64,000 nt of DNA from Chlorops oryzae (GCA_020466095.1 CM035807.1:96961848-97025847), one strand, 5' to 3'; positions 21,397-32,996 are shown, counted from the first letter of the stretch. The notes: a model not told the origin generated them from the sequence alone. A program made the numbers and translations.

Positions 21397-21990
21397 TGAC
21401 AAGCGGCAAATTCAAAGTCGCCTTCGGTCACGATCACGTCAAGGTCGATTCGGACGTGAATCTAGATTTGAGCGGCCCATTGATAAATGCTTCTGCAGTG
21501 TTGGGCTATGAAGGCTGGTTGGCTGGCTACCAATCGGCTTTCGACACTCAGAGCTCGAAGTTGACCACCAATAACTTCGCTTTGGGATACTCTACAAAGG
21601 ACTTTGTCTTGCATACTGCCGTGTAAGTATGACCCTTGAATGTATTCGTGGAATAGAATAAATATGCACTTTTTTTTTTTCGTTCACAGCAACAACGGAC
21701 AAGAGTTCCTTGGCTCCGTTTTCCAGAAATGCAACGATAAATTGGACGTTGGTGTTCAACTTTCGTGGGCAACAGGAGAGAACAACACGAAATTCGGCAT
21801 TGGTGCCAAATATCAACTAGACGATGACGCTAGCGTTCGCGCCAAGGTCAACAATGCCAGTCAAGTTGGATTGGGCTACCAGCAGAAGTTGCGCGATGGT
21901 ATTACATTAACCCTTTCGGCATTAATCGATGGCAAGAACTTTAATGCTGGCGGTCACAAGATCGGTGCTGGACTAGAATTGGAAGCTTAA
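21397..21990 (+). pseudogene. Porin 3' copy: exons 2 and 3 only, 2-bp deletion
   Basis: Exons 21397-21622 and 21690-21990 match porin exons 2 and 3 almost perfectly, including splice sites. Exon 1 with the start codon is missing. Two bases (AG) are lost in the first codons of exon 2 (GACAAGCGGC against GACAAGAGCGGC), so the reading frame would shift if spliced from a normal exon 1. The near identity indicates a recent copy or recent gene conversion, not long decay. Confidence 0.93.
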
Positions 21991-22376
21991 ACCTCTGGGC
22001 TCCAGAATAAGGATAAATTAGAGAAGAAAAAAAATAGAAAGCTATGAAAGCAACGGCATCAGCAACAACCAGTAATGATAATGAATGATAAAATATATAA
22101 CATACACACACAGCTCGTTCCGTGTTTAGCAAGTAGAAAGAAAGATTGTTAAATTATTTCAAGTACTTTAAATAAGTTGGTAAAGCTCTTAAAGACAGTT
22201 TGAATCTCTGTGTTTTTTTGTCCCGTGTTTTCGTTTTTTGAATGCAAACGCAAATGCGTCCGAAATCATAAATTATAACTGGAAAAATACATTTCCCAAG
22301 CTGGATAAACTTGTGCATTTAAAAATGTATTTTTTGACCTTGGTTTTTCGCCGGGTGCGATGAATGGGAATCGTTC

Positions 22377-22483
22377 GCCCCTATTCTGAATAATTGTACG
22401 CGTGAACTTTTCCGCTAGATTCAATACAAATTTCAATTGAAACTGGTGGAAAAGTTCACGTGAAATATTATTCAGAATAGGGG
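22377..22483. mobile_element. Hairpin MITE, duplicate of 11718-11823
   Basis: Same inverted ends CCCCTATTCTGAATA / TATTCAGAATAGGGG; copied with the tandem duplication. Confidence 0.75.
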
Positions 22484-22578
22484 TGGTTATCACGGGTGCA
22501 GCTTGTTTGGACTGACTGCTAGCTATTACGATATATTTGGCAAAAAAAATATAATTTTCGCAATGGTGACAATTTTTC

Positions 22579-22776
22579 AGCCCTATTCTGAATATTCCCG
22601 GGAGTTTACATTTCTCCGAGAGTAAACTTCTTCTTTCTTAAATATTTGGGGGAATAAATTTGATGGGGAATGGGTATTTGACATATACCCATAATTTTCC
22701 TTACTCTATCTGTTAAAAAAAGGAGAATTTTGGTCTCGAGAAAAGTAAATTGCCCGGGAATATTCAGAATCGGGCT
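22579..22776. mobile_element. Inverted-repeat element with both ends intact
   Basis: AGCCCTATTCTGAATATTCC at the left, GGAATATTCAGAATCGGGCT at the right. This copy shows the original structure of the damaged 11920-12109 copy. Confidence 0.75.
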
Positions 22777-23138
22777 GTTTGTTTGAATTCGGGGATTTTT
22801 CGCTTGGCAGATTTACAAAAAAAAAAAAAAACGCAACACTGATTACAGTGTGGTAGTCGAAAAAAAAACCTAACCGGTATGAACGGTTTCCCCCATTTCG
22901 GATGCGATGAATCGAACTGTATAATGGACCCTAAAGACCCCCAAGCATTTCAAGAAAATTGAGGAATATCCGGTTATAAGTACCTGAAATAACCCATTTA
23001 CAAGACTGGGACTCTGCGTTTGCTAGCTTTCCAAATGTCATTATTTTCATACAAATTTTTTATTTTATCAAGGTGTGGCGGTAGAAACTGCTCTTCTTCC
23101 ATTTTTGCTGACTTTTTTTTAACTAAATTAAAAGGTTT

Positions 23139-23270
23139 GTTCCCGTACTGCACGAAACTGCCCAATTTTTTGAAAACTATCAAAATTAAGCAAAATTGGG
23201 CAGTTTCATGCAGTACGGGAAATTTTCATACAGTTTTCAAAAATTGGACTGTTTTGTGCAGTTTGGGAAC
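23139..23270. mobile_element. Inverted-repeat element, duplicate of 12423-12545
   Basis: Same ends as the left copy, with the internal TTTCATGCAG stretch that the left copy lacks. Confidence 0.65.
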
Positions 23271-24476
23271 ATATCTAATATAATCAAGCTCATTTTTCAT
23301 TTGTCTTTAACACAAATTATCACAAATTCTTAGGCCCGATTGCTACTGATCCGATTAAATGTTTCGTTCCGAAAAGCAAAAAATTTGTATGAAGACTATG
23401 ACGGGAAAAGAAGCAAACGGGCCTTATTGATATAAGTAGTCGTTGCATTATTCGGTTTGAATAAATAAAATCGATTAAAAAGTTTTCCCTATACAATATC
23501 CTAGATCTTTAAATGTAAAAGCAAAGTATATATGAGAAAATAAAATTAATCGCAGTTTGCTTTGTGAATTTCTCAAATGTCAAAGCTAAATTAATCGTTT
23601 TTCTTTTCAGGAACAAAAACAATTGAATTTTGGTATAAATTTATTGTAATAATCAAAGTGATTTAGTTTTTATTCGCTTATTGCAATTACGCTCAGAAGC
23701 TCGAGAGGAAATTGAAAAAAAAAAAATGTATGTATGGTGGATGTTAAAAATCATGATATTAAAAATCATCATGTTAAAAACAGTAATGTTAATTCCAATG
23801 CTACCAACCAAAGCGCACCAACCTGTGAAGACTTAACGAAAATTTTTCATCGGCAAGTGACTCAGAATTCGACGAATTCGATCTTTCGCTTGATTTTCAA
23901 AAATCACAATCAGCACGTGTATAAAAAGTGCCAAACAATTTCAAAAAAATGTTAGTATTTTGCGTCAAAAAATTGATGAAATTATCGCCAAAGTGCGGTT
24001 GAAAATGTTTTCGGTGATATTCGTATAAGTTCAAGTAGTTATTTCGTCAAATTCAATGAAAATATGTAAAAATTTAAAGTATGAAGGCAATTGAAATATG
24101 TACGCATCCATATGTGTGTGCGTGTGTCAGTGCATGCGTGCGTGTACACGAACTTTGTGAAAGCAGACAATCGGAGAAAACATGAGTAATAACAGATTCA
24201 AGGATAGCATATGGACATTTCTCAAATTCGAGTGATTCAGAATTTATTCGGCGACTACTTTCCTCGTCAAATTATCCGGCTTTTTGTATATAAGCCAAAG
24301 TCCCCGCTGTATGTACACGTATATATGTACATATGTGTAAGGGGATTCTTGTGCCCTCACATGAAACTATGGCAGGGTTGCAAAAATCCGCCATGGGGGT
24401 GTGCTTTATATTAACTCTCTTTCGTTAATAATGGCCAAATGCAACTCTGGAATAATTTTTTAACGATTTTGTTGCT

Positions 24477-24833
24477 CTTTTGGTGTGCCGGACCAGGTGC
24501 TGCCTACTTGATAGACGCTAAATCTAGGTTATAAGAAGGATAGAATCGGCACAAATTGAAATAAAAACCGAGAGTGTAACAACACTTAAAAGATCTGCGG
24601 GCAACTTCGGAAGCGTCGTAGCAAAAAGAAAAAGGCAAAAAAAGTGCGAAGACGGTTTCGTGAACAAAGAAAGTCAGAGGAGAGGAGACAGGGAAATACA
24701 TACGTAAAACGAAAAGTGCACACGCAGTTAAAGTCTAAAGCGTGTCAAGAACATTTTAAAAACTTAAAAGTTCACGTGGAGAAAGTGCAAAAAATATAAC
24801 AGACCTTCCAGAAGTCGCTTAATTTCCAAAAAT
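24477..24833 (+). promoter_or_regulatory. Probable eIF4A transcription start and 5' UTR exon
   Basis: A pyrimidine-rich TCT-type initiator (GTTGCTCTTTTGG) near 24477 fits translation-machinery genes in flies. The exon runs to 24833, where CCAAAAAT|GTATAT gives a donor directly after 'AT'. Those two bases complete the start codon after splicing. Confidence 0.5.
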
Positions 24834-27800
24834 GTATATATTCAAGATAGGAAAACTACCGAAAAAAATAATCCACTCCTTTTACTTGAACCTTGTAACC
24901 ATTTTCATTGGTTTTTTTTTTTCTTCTCACTTTTCTTTAAATAAGGGATGATCGAACTGAGATATCTCACGAAGGACCGGCTGGTATGGATCCTGAAGGT
25001 GTCATTGAATCAACATGGCATGAAGTGTACGACAATTTCGATGACATGAACTTGCGTGAGGAGCTTTTGCGTGGTATCTACGGTTATGGTTTCGAGAAGC
25101 CATCAGCCATTCAGCAGAGAGCTATCATTCCGTGTGTCAAAGGACGCGACGTGATTGCTCAAGCGCAATCGGGTAAATATATAGATATATATAAGTATTG
25201 CATAATTGAAAAGTTCCTTGCGGCTTATTGTTACTCTATTGTCTGTGGAAACATCCCCAATTGATGTATGAACATATTCTCTTTATGTAGGTACCGGCAA
25301 AACGGCAACTTTCTCGATCGCTATTCTTCAACAAATCGACACCGAAGTTCTCGATTGTCAGGCGTTGATATTGGCGCCCACGCGTGAGTTGGCGACGCAG
25401 ATTCAGCGCGTGGTTATGGCACTTGGCGAGTACATGAAAGTGAACTCGCATGCCTGCATTGGTGGCACAAACGTGCGTGAGGATGCGCGCACCTTGGAAT
25501 CTGGATGTCATGTTGTTGTCGGGACACCTGGACGTGTATATGACATGATTAACCGTAAGGTGCTGCGCACGCATAACATCAAATTGTTCGTGTTAGATGA
25601 AGCTGATGAAATGTTGTCTCGCGGCTTCAAAGATCAAATCCAAGACGTTTTTAAAATGCTTCCCACTGACGTACAAGTTATTCTTTTGTCGGCTACCATG
25701 CCTCCCGATGTGCTCGAAGTGAGCCGTTGTTTTATGCGTGATCCAGTTAGCATTCTGGTTAAGAAGGAGGAACTTACGCTGGAAGGTATCAAGCAGTTCT
25801 ACGTGAATGTTAAGCAAGAAAATTGGAAACTGGGCACTTTGTGCGATTTATACGATACGCTTTCGATTACTCAGTCGGTTATTTTCTGTAATACTAGGCG
25901 TAAGGTGAGTTTTCTCGATATTCGCAATCATATCAATTCTTCTACTCTCATTGGCTTTTGAAAAGTTGCAAAAAAAACCACTGTGCTCATGTGCCGGTTC
26001 CAATGATGCCATTTTAGGGAAATTTCTTTTTTTTAAAGGTATCTTTTGAGAAACGTAGGGGCTTCCTTATATCATCAAAGCCATTCGTGCCTATTATGTA
26101 TTCCGACGGATCGAATCCGTTCGGATTTTTCAATTTTTTATGATTGGAAAAGAGTTTTTTCATTCATAGAAATGAAATCCGAACGGATTCGATCCGTCGG
26201 AATACATAATAGGCACGATTAAGGCCGCAATTATAGTGGAAGCAAAGCTGAAGCTGAAGCGTAAGCTGTCATTTATTTATTGTTGCGAAAATACAACAAA
26301 CACATGACAGCTTACGCTTTAGCTTTGCTTCCACTATAATTGCGGCCTAACTCATTTCTCGCTTAAGTTGACTTAAGCTAATCGTCCATACGACCATACG
26401 ATATATATCTGTATATCACAAATAAATTTTTAAAAAATCTAATGATTCGAAGGCTTTATAAAACATACCAATAATTTCTGTAATCAAGGATCACATGGCA
26501 TAAATTTTATTTTCCCAAGGTTGCACACTAAATATGAAGTTAGAATTGTTATAATCACGTTTCAATTACTCTTTTTGATAGAGAAATTATAACGAATTTT
26601 TTTTTTTTTTTGGTGTTCATCTAGGTGTTCAATTGTTCCTCCTGGCAGCACTGGCCGGTTCCAGTATGGGTGGGGTTGACTTTCATAATTCACAGGAATT
26701 AAATCAGAACACATGCCTTTATAATGAGAGCACATGAACGTGCCGATTCCAGAGAACGGAACAAAAATCGTACTTAAATAAAGCTTGTGATATTAGCTGC
26801 ATTTCCTGCCTAGTCATCTAACTTCAGACTTCCGACGTCTAGGTTTTTACTACTCAGATATTCGTTCAAATGTTGTCCGTTATCAGAAAACAAATTTCGC
26901 ACTCAAATTCAATTATTTTAGGTGAAAATGGTTCTCAATGATGTGCGAAAAATCTGAAAATAAAATTCAGTTTTTCTCAACAAAGTGTGGATAAATGAAA
27001 TTTCATCTTTGAACCTGAAACCTAATTGTATAATCATTTTTAACTTTTTCGTTTTATTACGTCAAAATCTTTTAAGATTGTTAGTATTGAAATAACGAAG
27101 ATTTTCTCATTGGGTTCGTTCAGCAGACTCAACTGTTGTGCAATTGTTGAGTAAATTCCGGCTTAAAGGTGCACTATCAACTCAGCTTTCGCAGCATGTT
27201 GACTGAGCGGATTAAATTTTTGGAAATAGAGTCCGCGCAGTCAACATGCTGTGAAAGCTCAGTTGGTGCCGCACCTTTTCCCCAAACATTGTTCACCAAT
27301 TGCACAACAGTTGATTCTGCTGAGTGCAGCCAATGTTTCTTGTTCCACTTTCATCAAACTCTTCAACTCTGATGGACATTAAGCGATTGGAATCAGTCTT
27401 TATTTATTTATTTTATATTTTTTTTTAATAATACATGCAACGTTAGAGAAAAACACTGGTTTTTCGAGAACAAATTTTACCTGAAGTTGGATGAAGCTTT
27501 CAATTATTTTCAATTTTTATTGTTCGTAGGTCGATCAGCTGACTCAAGAAATGACTAATCACAATTTTACCGTTTCTGCCATGCACGGCGACATGGAGCA
27601 ACGTGATCGTGAAGTTATTATGAAACAATTCCGTTCAGGTTCGTCTCGTGTCCTGATTACTACCGATTTGCTCGCTCGTGGTATCGATGTACAGCAAGTG
27701 TCATTGGTCATAAACTATGACCTGCCTTCGAACAGGGAAAACTATATCCATAGGTGAGTAGCGGCGCGTAATTTTGTTAATTGATTTTTATTTTATTTTT

Positions 27801-27989
27801 TTAAATTTCTCCTTGAAAATATTCTCCTCATTCATTTTGAACAGAATCGGTCGCGGTGGTCGTTTCGGCCGTAAGGGTGTTGCTATTAACTTTATTACTG
27901 ATGAGGACCGAAGAATCCTCAAGGATATTGAACAATTTTATCATACAACTATTGAAGAAATGCCTGCTAATATCGCCGATCTTATTTAA
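24832..27989 (+). CDS. eIF4A: Translation initiation factor eIF4A, DEAD-box RNA helicase (intact)
   Basis: Exons: AT at 24832-24833, then 24946-25172, 25291-25904, 27530-27753 and 27845-27989. Total 403 residues, the Drosophila eIF4A length. The start codon is split by the first intron (AT|G); the joined N-terminus [19 protein letters not shown] matches the family, so the second ATG at 24986 is not the start. Motifs: Q motif [10 protein letters not shown], Walker A AQAQSGTGKT (about residue 75-81), [14 protein letters not shown] box [13 protein letters not shown], and [13 protein letters not shown]. It is the ATP-dependent helicase of eIF4F that unwinds mRNA 5' leaders. The sequence is eIF4A proper, not eIF4AIII ([14 protein letters not shown] N-terminus, [10 protein letters not shown]). 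Intron 3 is 1.6 kb and carries three foldback elements. Confidence 0.97.
26084..26220. mobile_element. Hairpin MITE in eIF4A intron 3
   Basis: Arms of about 45 bp: TCGTGCCTATTATGTATTCC...CGAATCCGTTCGGATTT and the inverse. A partial relative lies at 29963-30016. Confidence 0.85.
26219..26348. mobile_element. Second hairpin MITE, abutting the first
   Basis: Ends GGCCGCAATTATAGTGGAAG and its complement, arms about 47 bp. TTAA at 26219-26222 on the left, CTAA on the right, so a degraded TTAA duplication is possible. Confidence 0.8.
27111..27335. mobile_element. 225-bp full-length foldback in eIF4A intron 3
   Basis: Almost the whole segment folds back: outer CAGCAGACTCAACTGTTGTG with CACAACAGTTGATTCTGCTG, inner CAGCATGTTGACT with its inverse around 27230. 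Arms diverge by scattered substitutions. Confidence 0.75.
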
Positions 27990-28640
27990 ATTCATAAAAT
28001 CCGGTCAACTTTTGAAACAACAACAACAAAAAGAATACGAAGAAGAAGAAGAGGAAGAGGAAGGAAAACTAGAACAGCTATAACGTTTTGAGATATTGAG
28101 CTAATTACCTACAACTATTCGAACAACAAAAAAAACAGGCGCTTTAGAAGAGATACAGGAAAAGGAATCTTATTAGTTTGCAATTTAAAAGAAGAACTCT
28201 GAGCAAAAATTACAACCAGAAACATAAACAACATTGTTTTAGCTTTTTCTAGAACTATTGATATATATATATATATATATATATAAATACAACATCATAT
28301 ATATATGAAAAAGAAACTAGAAAAATCGAGGCATCCACATTTCATTGTATTATGGTAATAAAAGGCTAAAACAACAACAAAAACTACAACTAAAACGAAA
28401 ACAAAAACAAGAAGGGACAACTCACTCATAAACAAAATAAATTTAAAAAAAAAAAACACAAATATTTCAATCAACACAGAAAAACACAACAACAAACAAA
28501 ACACAGATCAGAACAGATAAGACAAACGAATTTTTTTGTACTCCAGGCAGAGGCTTTACGCCCTTCCAAAGCTTTTTTTTTTTTTTTCTTTCATATATTT
28601 ATATTTCATATTTCCTGTAATCTAATCAAAGAAAATTTTT
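27990..28640 (+). other. eIF4A 3' UTR and flank
   Basis: CAA-rich sequence with a TA microsatellite at about 28259-28284 and AATAAA motifs near 28358 and 28435. Confidence 0.55.
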
Positions 28641-29234
28641 CCTCCGAATGCACATCATTTATTTTTACGAAGAGAATTTAGAAAAATTAATCATGGGCGC
28701 ATTAGATTTGCAATATTATCCAATTCCTATCAACGATTATTCCCCTGCCCAATTTATGTATAAAAAAGAGAAAATGGTTATAGTATTCCATTGTATTGCA
28801 GTGTCATGGCGGTGTACATTTCCGTCGTCTCAACATAAAGAAACACGAGATCTTAAGAAAATTTGTATTGATCTGCTTTTTATTATAAATATTATTAAAC
28901 TAAATGTAAAAAAAGATAAAAATATGGGATGTTTATACAGTTTTGTTGTTGGGTATAATTCAAAAGCGAATTCAATGTCAAGCGAGAGGTTTCTAAACTT
29001 TGAAACTCTCAATGATAAATTCCGTTTATGCCGCCCAAAATGTATCATGTTCAATATTCTCTTATGGTGGTTATTTATAATGACATCGGGATGGTTTTCA
29101 TTCCATCGAATGTTCATTTAATTGAAGTCGCATGCGAGAGAAATTCCATGTTAGGCCTATAACTACGGTGACCATCATATCTTTTTTTAGGCGCTTGTTC
29201 TGCGTATTTTCTTTTTAGAAAACGAGAGAGAGAT
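28641..29234. other. Spacer with only weak open frames
   Basis: A 157-codon + strand frame (28648-29121) overlaps a 95-codon minus frame; both have AT-driven composition and no domain. I see no gene here. Confidence 0.5.
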
Positions 29235-29236
29235 AG

Positions 29237-29962
29237 AGCAAAGACTTAAGACGCGAACGTGAAAAGACGTTTGAGTGGGCGTATAACAAAAATTGTGGAA
29301 TTTGGGTCCACCCCTCTTCATGGAAATGGGGTTTGGGGTGGTTTGATTTGGAAATTTTTTTTTGGAATTTCATAGATATTTGCAAAGAAACGTCCATGCC
29401 AAATTTCATTGCTCTAGGACAACTCCTATCATTTACCAAGAAATGTATGGAGATCAAGCAGCTTTTGCGAGTGAAATAGAGCAAAGACTTAAGACGCGAA
29501 CGTGAAAACAGTAATAAAATTCTTACGTAATTAATGGACAGCCCCTAATTAGAAAAACGTAAGTGCATATAAATAGTTGCTCTCAGTACCAATAACCATT
29601 AAAAATGTGAGGAAAATGGTAGAAAAACAAATCACGCGTATGGATAGAGTGCTTGACCTCCATACATTTCTTGGTAAATGATAGAAGGAGTTGCCCTAGA
29701 GCAATGATATTTGGCATGGACGTTTCTTTGCAAATATCTATGAAATTCCAAAAAAAATTTTCGAAATCAAACCGCCCCAAACCCCATTTCCATGAAAAGG
29801 GGTGAACCCAAATTCCACAATTTTGAACTCACAGTGTTCAAATTCGGAACATAGCTTACCGTTGTGCCCCAAAGTTTGAAAAGTTTAACTTCGTAACGCT
29901 GCCACGCCTACTTTTTGTGCTACGCCCACTCAAGTGTTTTCACGTTCGCGTCTTAAGTCTAA
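29237..29962. mobile_element. Large inverted-repeat element, about 726 bp
   Basis: Ends GACTTAAGACGCGAACGTGA and its complement. Long inverted arms (about 29290-29460 with 29660-29830) share TTCTTGGTAAATGATAG, CAAATATCTATGAAATTCC and the CCCCAAACCCCATTTCCATG block. The terminal motif recurs internally at 29484-29506, suggesting a rearranged or nested copy. Confidence 0.85.
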
Positions 29963-30016
29963 CGGATTAGAACCGTCGGAATACATAATAGGCAGGATTA
30001 AATCCGAACGAATTAA
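29963..30016. mobile_element. Fragment of the 26084-26220 MITE family
   Basis: CGTCGGAATACATAATAGGC is identical to one arm of the MITE in eIF4A intron 3. It abuts the end of the larger foldback. Confidence 0.7.
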
Positions 30017-30208
30017 ATTTCTTTGTGGCGTAGTCGATGGTGTGTGCGCTCAGCAATCCGAAGGGTTGAGCCCCCGAATCCGCGCACAGGCGAAAAAGGT
30101 GGATTTCGGAAGAAGCAAGTAAACTTAAAGGTAAAAGTACACTCAGGAAGGAGAAAACAAGTTGCCAGCCAGAAATAACAGTTTCCATCCTGCCATCAAC
30201 AACGTTTT

Positions 30209-30415
30209 GTGCAATCTCCTTCAGAAAATCCTATTAGTTCGTCTTCGTCCTTCTATTTTTCAGAGGAATCATCAAAATTTTTTGAAAAGGCTTCCTTTTA
30301 TTATTTAGGCGTCACTTTCTCAATATTAATAGAGTTTCTTCTTATTTTTGCGTTTTATCTACTGAAATTTATTGAAAAGAAATTTCTTCTTAAATCTACG
30401 CGGACATCTTCTTAG
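30209..30415 (+). CDS. Possible exon for a small membrane protein
   Basis: Open frame without an ATG. It reads SENPISSSSSFYFSEESSK followed by a strongly hydrophobic segment (LGVTFSILIEFLLIFAFYLL) and a basic tail ending TRTSS. An acceptor-like AATAACAG lies at 30181. It could be the last exon of an unannotated gene or chance in AT-rich DNA. Confidence 0.2.
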   Translation: MQSPSENPISSSSSFYFSEESSKFFEKASFYYLGVTFSILIEFLLIFAFYLLKFIEKKFLLKSTRTSS

Positions 30416-30904
30416 ATCAAATCTATAGAGAAACCTTTCAAAATTCGTTCTGATTTATGGTGTATTTTATATGAAATGAGAGGTCATCGCCATGTTAAAA
30501 AAAAAAGGTAGGTTTCTCCATGGGAAAAAGTCACGAGTTTAAATTAATTGTCATTGAAAATCAATCAGTTGTTCAATTAATTAAAAATTAGTTAAAATTT
30601 CTATAGGGATACTATTAAATCGGATGGTTCTGTTTAGGAAGCGACGTTAGGATTACTATTTTCAATCTTAAAAGCTAATCAAAGAAACGATATGGGTAAG
30701 TCGTTTTTTTTTTTGCATATTTTGAGCTAAAGTCGACTCAGCGGTTCTTCCGTTTGATACAGAAATATATATGCACGAAATACTTTATTTTCGGTTTTGA
30801 TGCGTTGGCACACTGGCATCCCTTTTGCATCTTACGAGCTAGAAAAGTATCCATTATATTTCTTGCACATTTCAAAATATCAAATGCTTCTATAGTTTTG
30901 AATG

Positions 30905-30950
30905 CAGCAGTAGTAGTAGTAGTAGTAGTAGCAGTAGGTAGTAGTCATAC
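30905..30950. repeat. AGT trinucleotide microsatellite
   Basis: About ten near-perfect AGT units, just downstream of the TTLL12 3' end. Confidence 0.9.
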
Positions 30951-31007
30951 GTATGATAATCAGAAATCAACTTTAAGTTCTCGGGTTTAAATATAACTTG
31001 AAAATTG

Positions 31008-32996
31008 TTAAAGAACAGAATTTCCTTCTAATAAACGGAAGCACTCATCGTTGCTTTCATCAAGGAAAAGTAATTTGAAAATATCGTTAAAAAAATCCGG
31101 ATAATATTGACATGCGCGTTTGCAATCTGGTGTCCAATTAATTTCTAATAATTTTGGTTGGATCTTCTTTTTGCCTTGATGATCACTACACCATTCAAGC
31201 ATTATGTCCGCGGCATATAGAGCACGAGACTGCTGACACGCTCCTATTCCGCGCGGTGGCGGCTCCTTCTTAGCACATTCAAACACTTGATGAAGCATTT
31301 CACAGATATCGTCCTCGACACGTGCCCAACTATAATCGGGATATTGTCGTTGCCAATTGACGAGGAAATGTTCACACTTCAGATGATGTAAATGCGCCTC
31401 CTCGCTGTAATTCATGACAGTAAAATGTTGCTCGTAATCATCAAAATGGTCCAAAGAAAACGATTTATTGGCGAAGCGGAGAAAGAATTTTCTATACACA
31501 TAGCATTCTAATGGATGAAGTCTTTTAAGTAATATCACATATCGTATATCAAATTTAACCTTTTGAAAAGAAAAAATATGCAGTTAGTTGAATTGTGGAC
31601 ATGAATGGACACCAAAAACTGTTGTTTTATAAAAACTCACCGTTGCGTCGATATCAGCTCGTTCAAATAGTACCGGTCGTTCAACGTATTTTTGAGCAAT
31701 TTTCGGTCCAGTCAATGGCAGTCGTACTATTTGATCTAAGCTTTTGGTAATGTAAGTGTCCATTCCGCGTGCTAAATTAAATGGCTTTATAATCCAATAG
31801 TTATCCAATCCTCTGTCCTTACGATGTTGGTAATAAGATATGAATTCTTTAAGCTCAGTTTTTAGATTATACGTTGTTGGCAGCCAGCGAGGTAATGTAT
31901 CTAATGTATTTGAATTATGATGTTCCACAGCATCGCCACAGCGACGACAGACAACACTCAATAGATCTTTGATTGTTAGAACATACTCGAAGGGGAATTG
32001 ATTGATAAATTTATCTGGAGTTTCGTGTGCAAGCTCTTCAAATTTCTTAAAATGATGCGTCAACCATAAAATATCCGCTGAAGATTCATCCGCCACGATT
32101 TCGAAATCTGGTGTAGTCAAATACGTACGTACAATATCGTATTCGGCATAGACCCTCAAAGGTCTATTGCGATCAATTTCAGGACGATTCAGAAGATCTT
32201 CTCCGCCTGGGCACGTTTCCGGAATGTGCCCATACGAGAAATACTCTACAGATGGTTCGACTTGTACAAAGCTGACTGAACGAAAATCTTTTGGAAACCA
32301 CGGTAACATCAACGCTTCTCTATCCGGCGCATCTTTCGACAAATACTCCAGGTAATCTCTCGTCACCGGTTCATTGTAAACGCAATCACGTATGGGGAAC
32401 ATCAAGCTGTACGTTGTCTGCGTAATAACATCAAGAAATGGTACTACGCGAAAATTTGGTTGATCATCGTGAATCATCGCTGAGCCGACTTCATCCATTA
32501 CATACCAAATTGGCATGCTCTGTTCATCGGTCAGTCCATTACCTGATATGGTATACGCATGACAATGCTTCCATAATTTCCCACCTAGTAACTTGTCAAC
32601 ACGATCAGAATCCTCAACGTCCACGCCGGCAATCGCACATAATCTATCTGTCAAATATTCATGCGTTTCTAACTGGTTTCGAACTCCATTTAAGCGAAAT
32701 GTCCAAAAGTGATCAATAAGGAAAATGGAGCTTTCATTGTTCACCTTTAAGCCATCCTCACTGGCTAGATACAGAGAGAAAACGGGACGCGCATCTTTAA
32801 CTTCTTGGTCGATGTCTTCCAAACTGTCTTCTTCCTCATATGATATGTACATTAAACGAAAATACCTTCCGGAATCAAGGGTTTCATTTTGTAGTTTCTT
32901 GAACAGACTTCTCCAATATAGTTGTGGCACTCCTGAGGATTCTAATTGCGGCCGATGAAGCGCTATAAACTGGTTATAAAGATTCACACCGTCCAT
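31008..32996 (-). CDS. TTLL12: Tubulin-tyrosine-ligase-like protein 12 (TTLL12)
   Basis: Two coding exons on the minus strand, 32996-31641 and 31559-31008, joined in phase 0 (ACG|GTGAG...AAAAG|GTT), giving 635 residues, near the human TTLL12 length. The N-terminal half (about 1-290) is the SET-like region of this family. The C-terminal half is the TTL ATP-grasp region: NYWIIKPFNLARGMDTYITK at about 399-418, VKFDIRYVILL at 453-463, LLEINWTPDCKRA near the end. TTLL12 relatives act on tubulin or histone modification balance and are thought to lack ordinary ligase activity; function here is by family. Divergent from ifc with about 1 kb between starts. Confidence 0.95.

Larger units (their letters stand above)
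21991..24476. other. Porin to eIF4A spacer (right copy)
   Basis: Duplicate of 11331-13770. Differences include about 55 extra bases around 22921-22980, an intact terminus of the inverted-repeat element ending 22776, ten extra bases in the element at 23139-23270 and one fewer minisatellite unit. Confidence 0.85.

Noticed and set aside
10338..21990. Two functional porin paralogues (porin and porin2)
   Set aside because: The second copy lacks exon 1, has a 2-bp deletion and is otherwise almost identical, so it is a fragment of a tandem duplication and not a paralogue.
24832..27989. eIF4AIII as the identity of the helicase
   Set aside because: The N-terminus and internal blocks ([40 protein letters not shown] region) fit eIF4A proper; eIF4AIII differs throughout.
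28648..29121. 157-codon + strand frame after eIF4A
   Set aside because: Composition follows AT-rich DNA, a second long frame overlaps on the other strand, and there is no domain or promoter.
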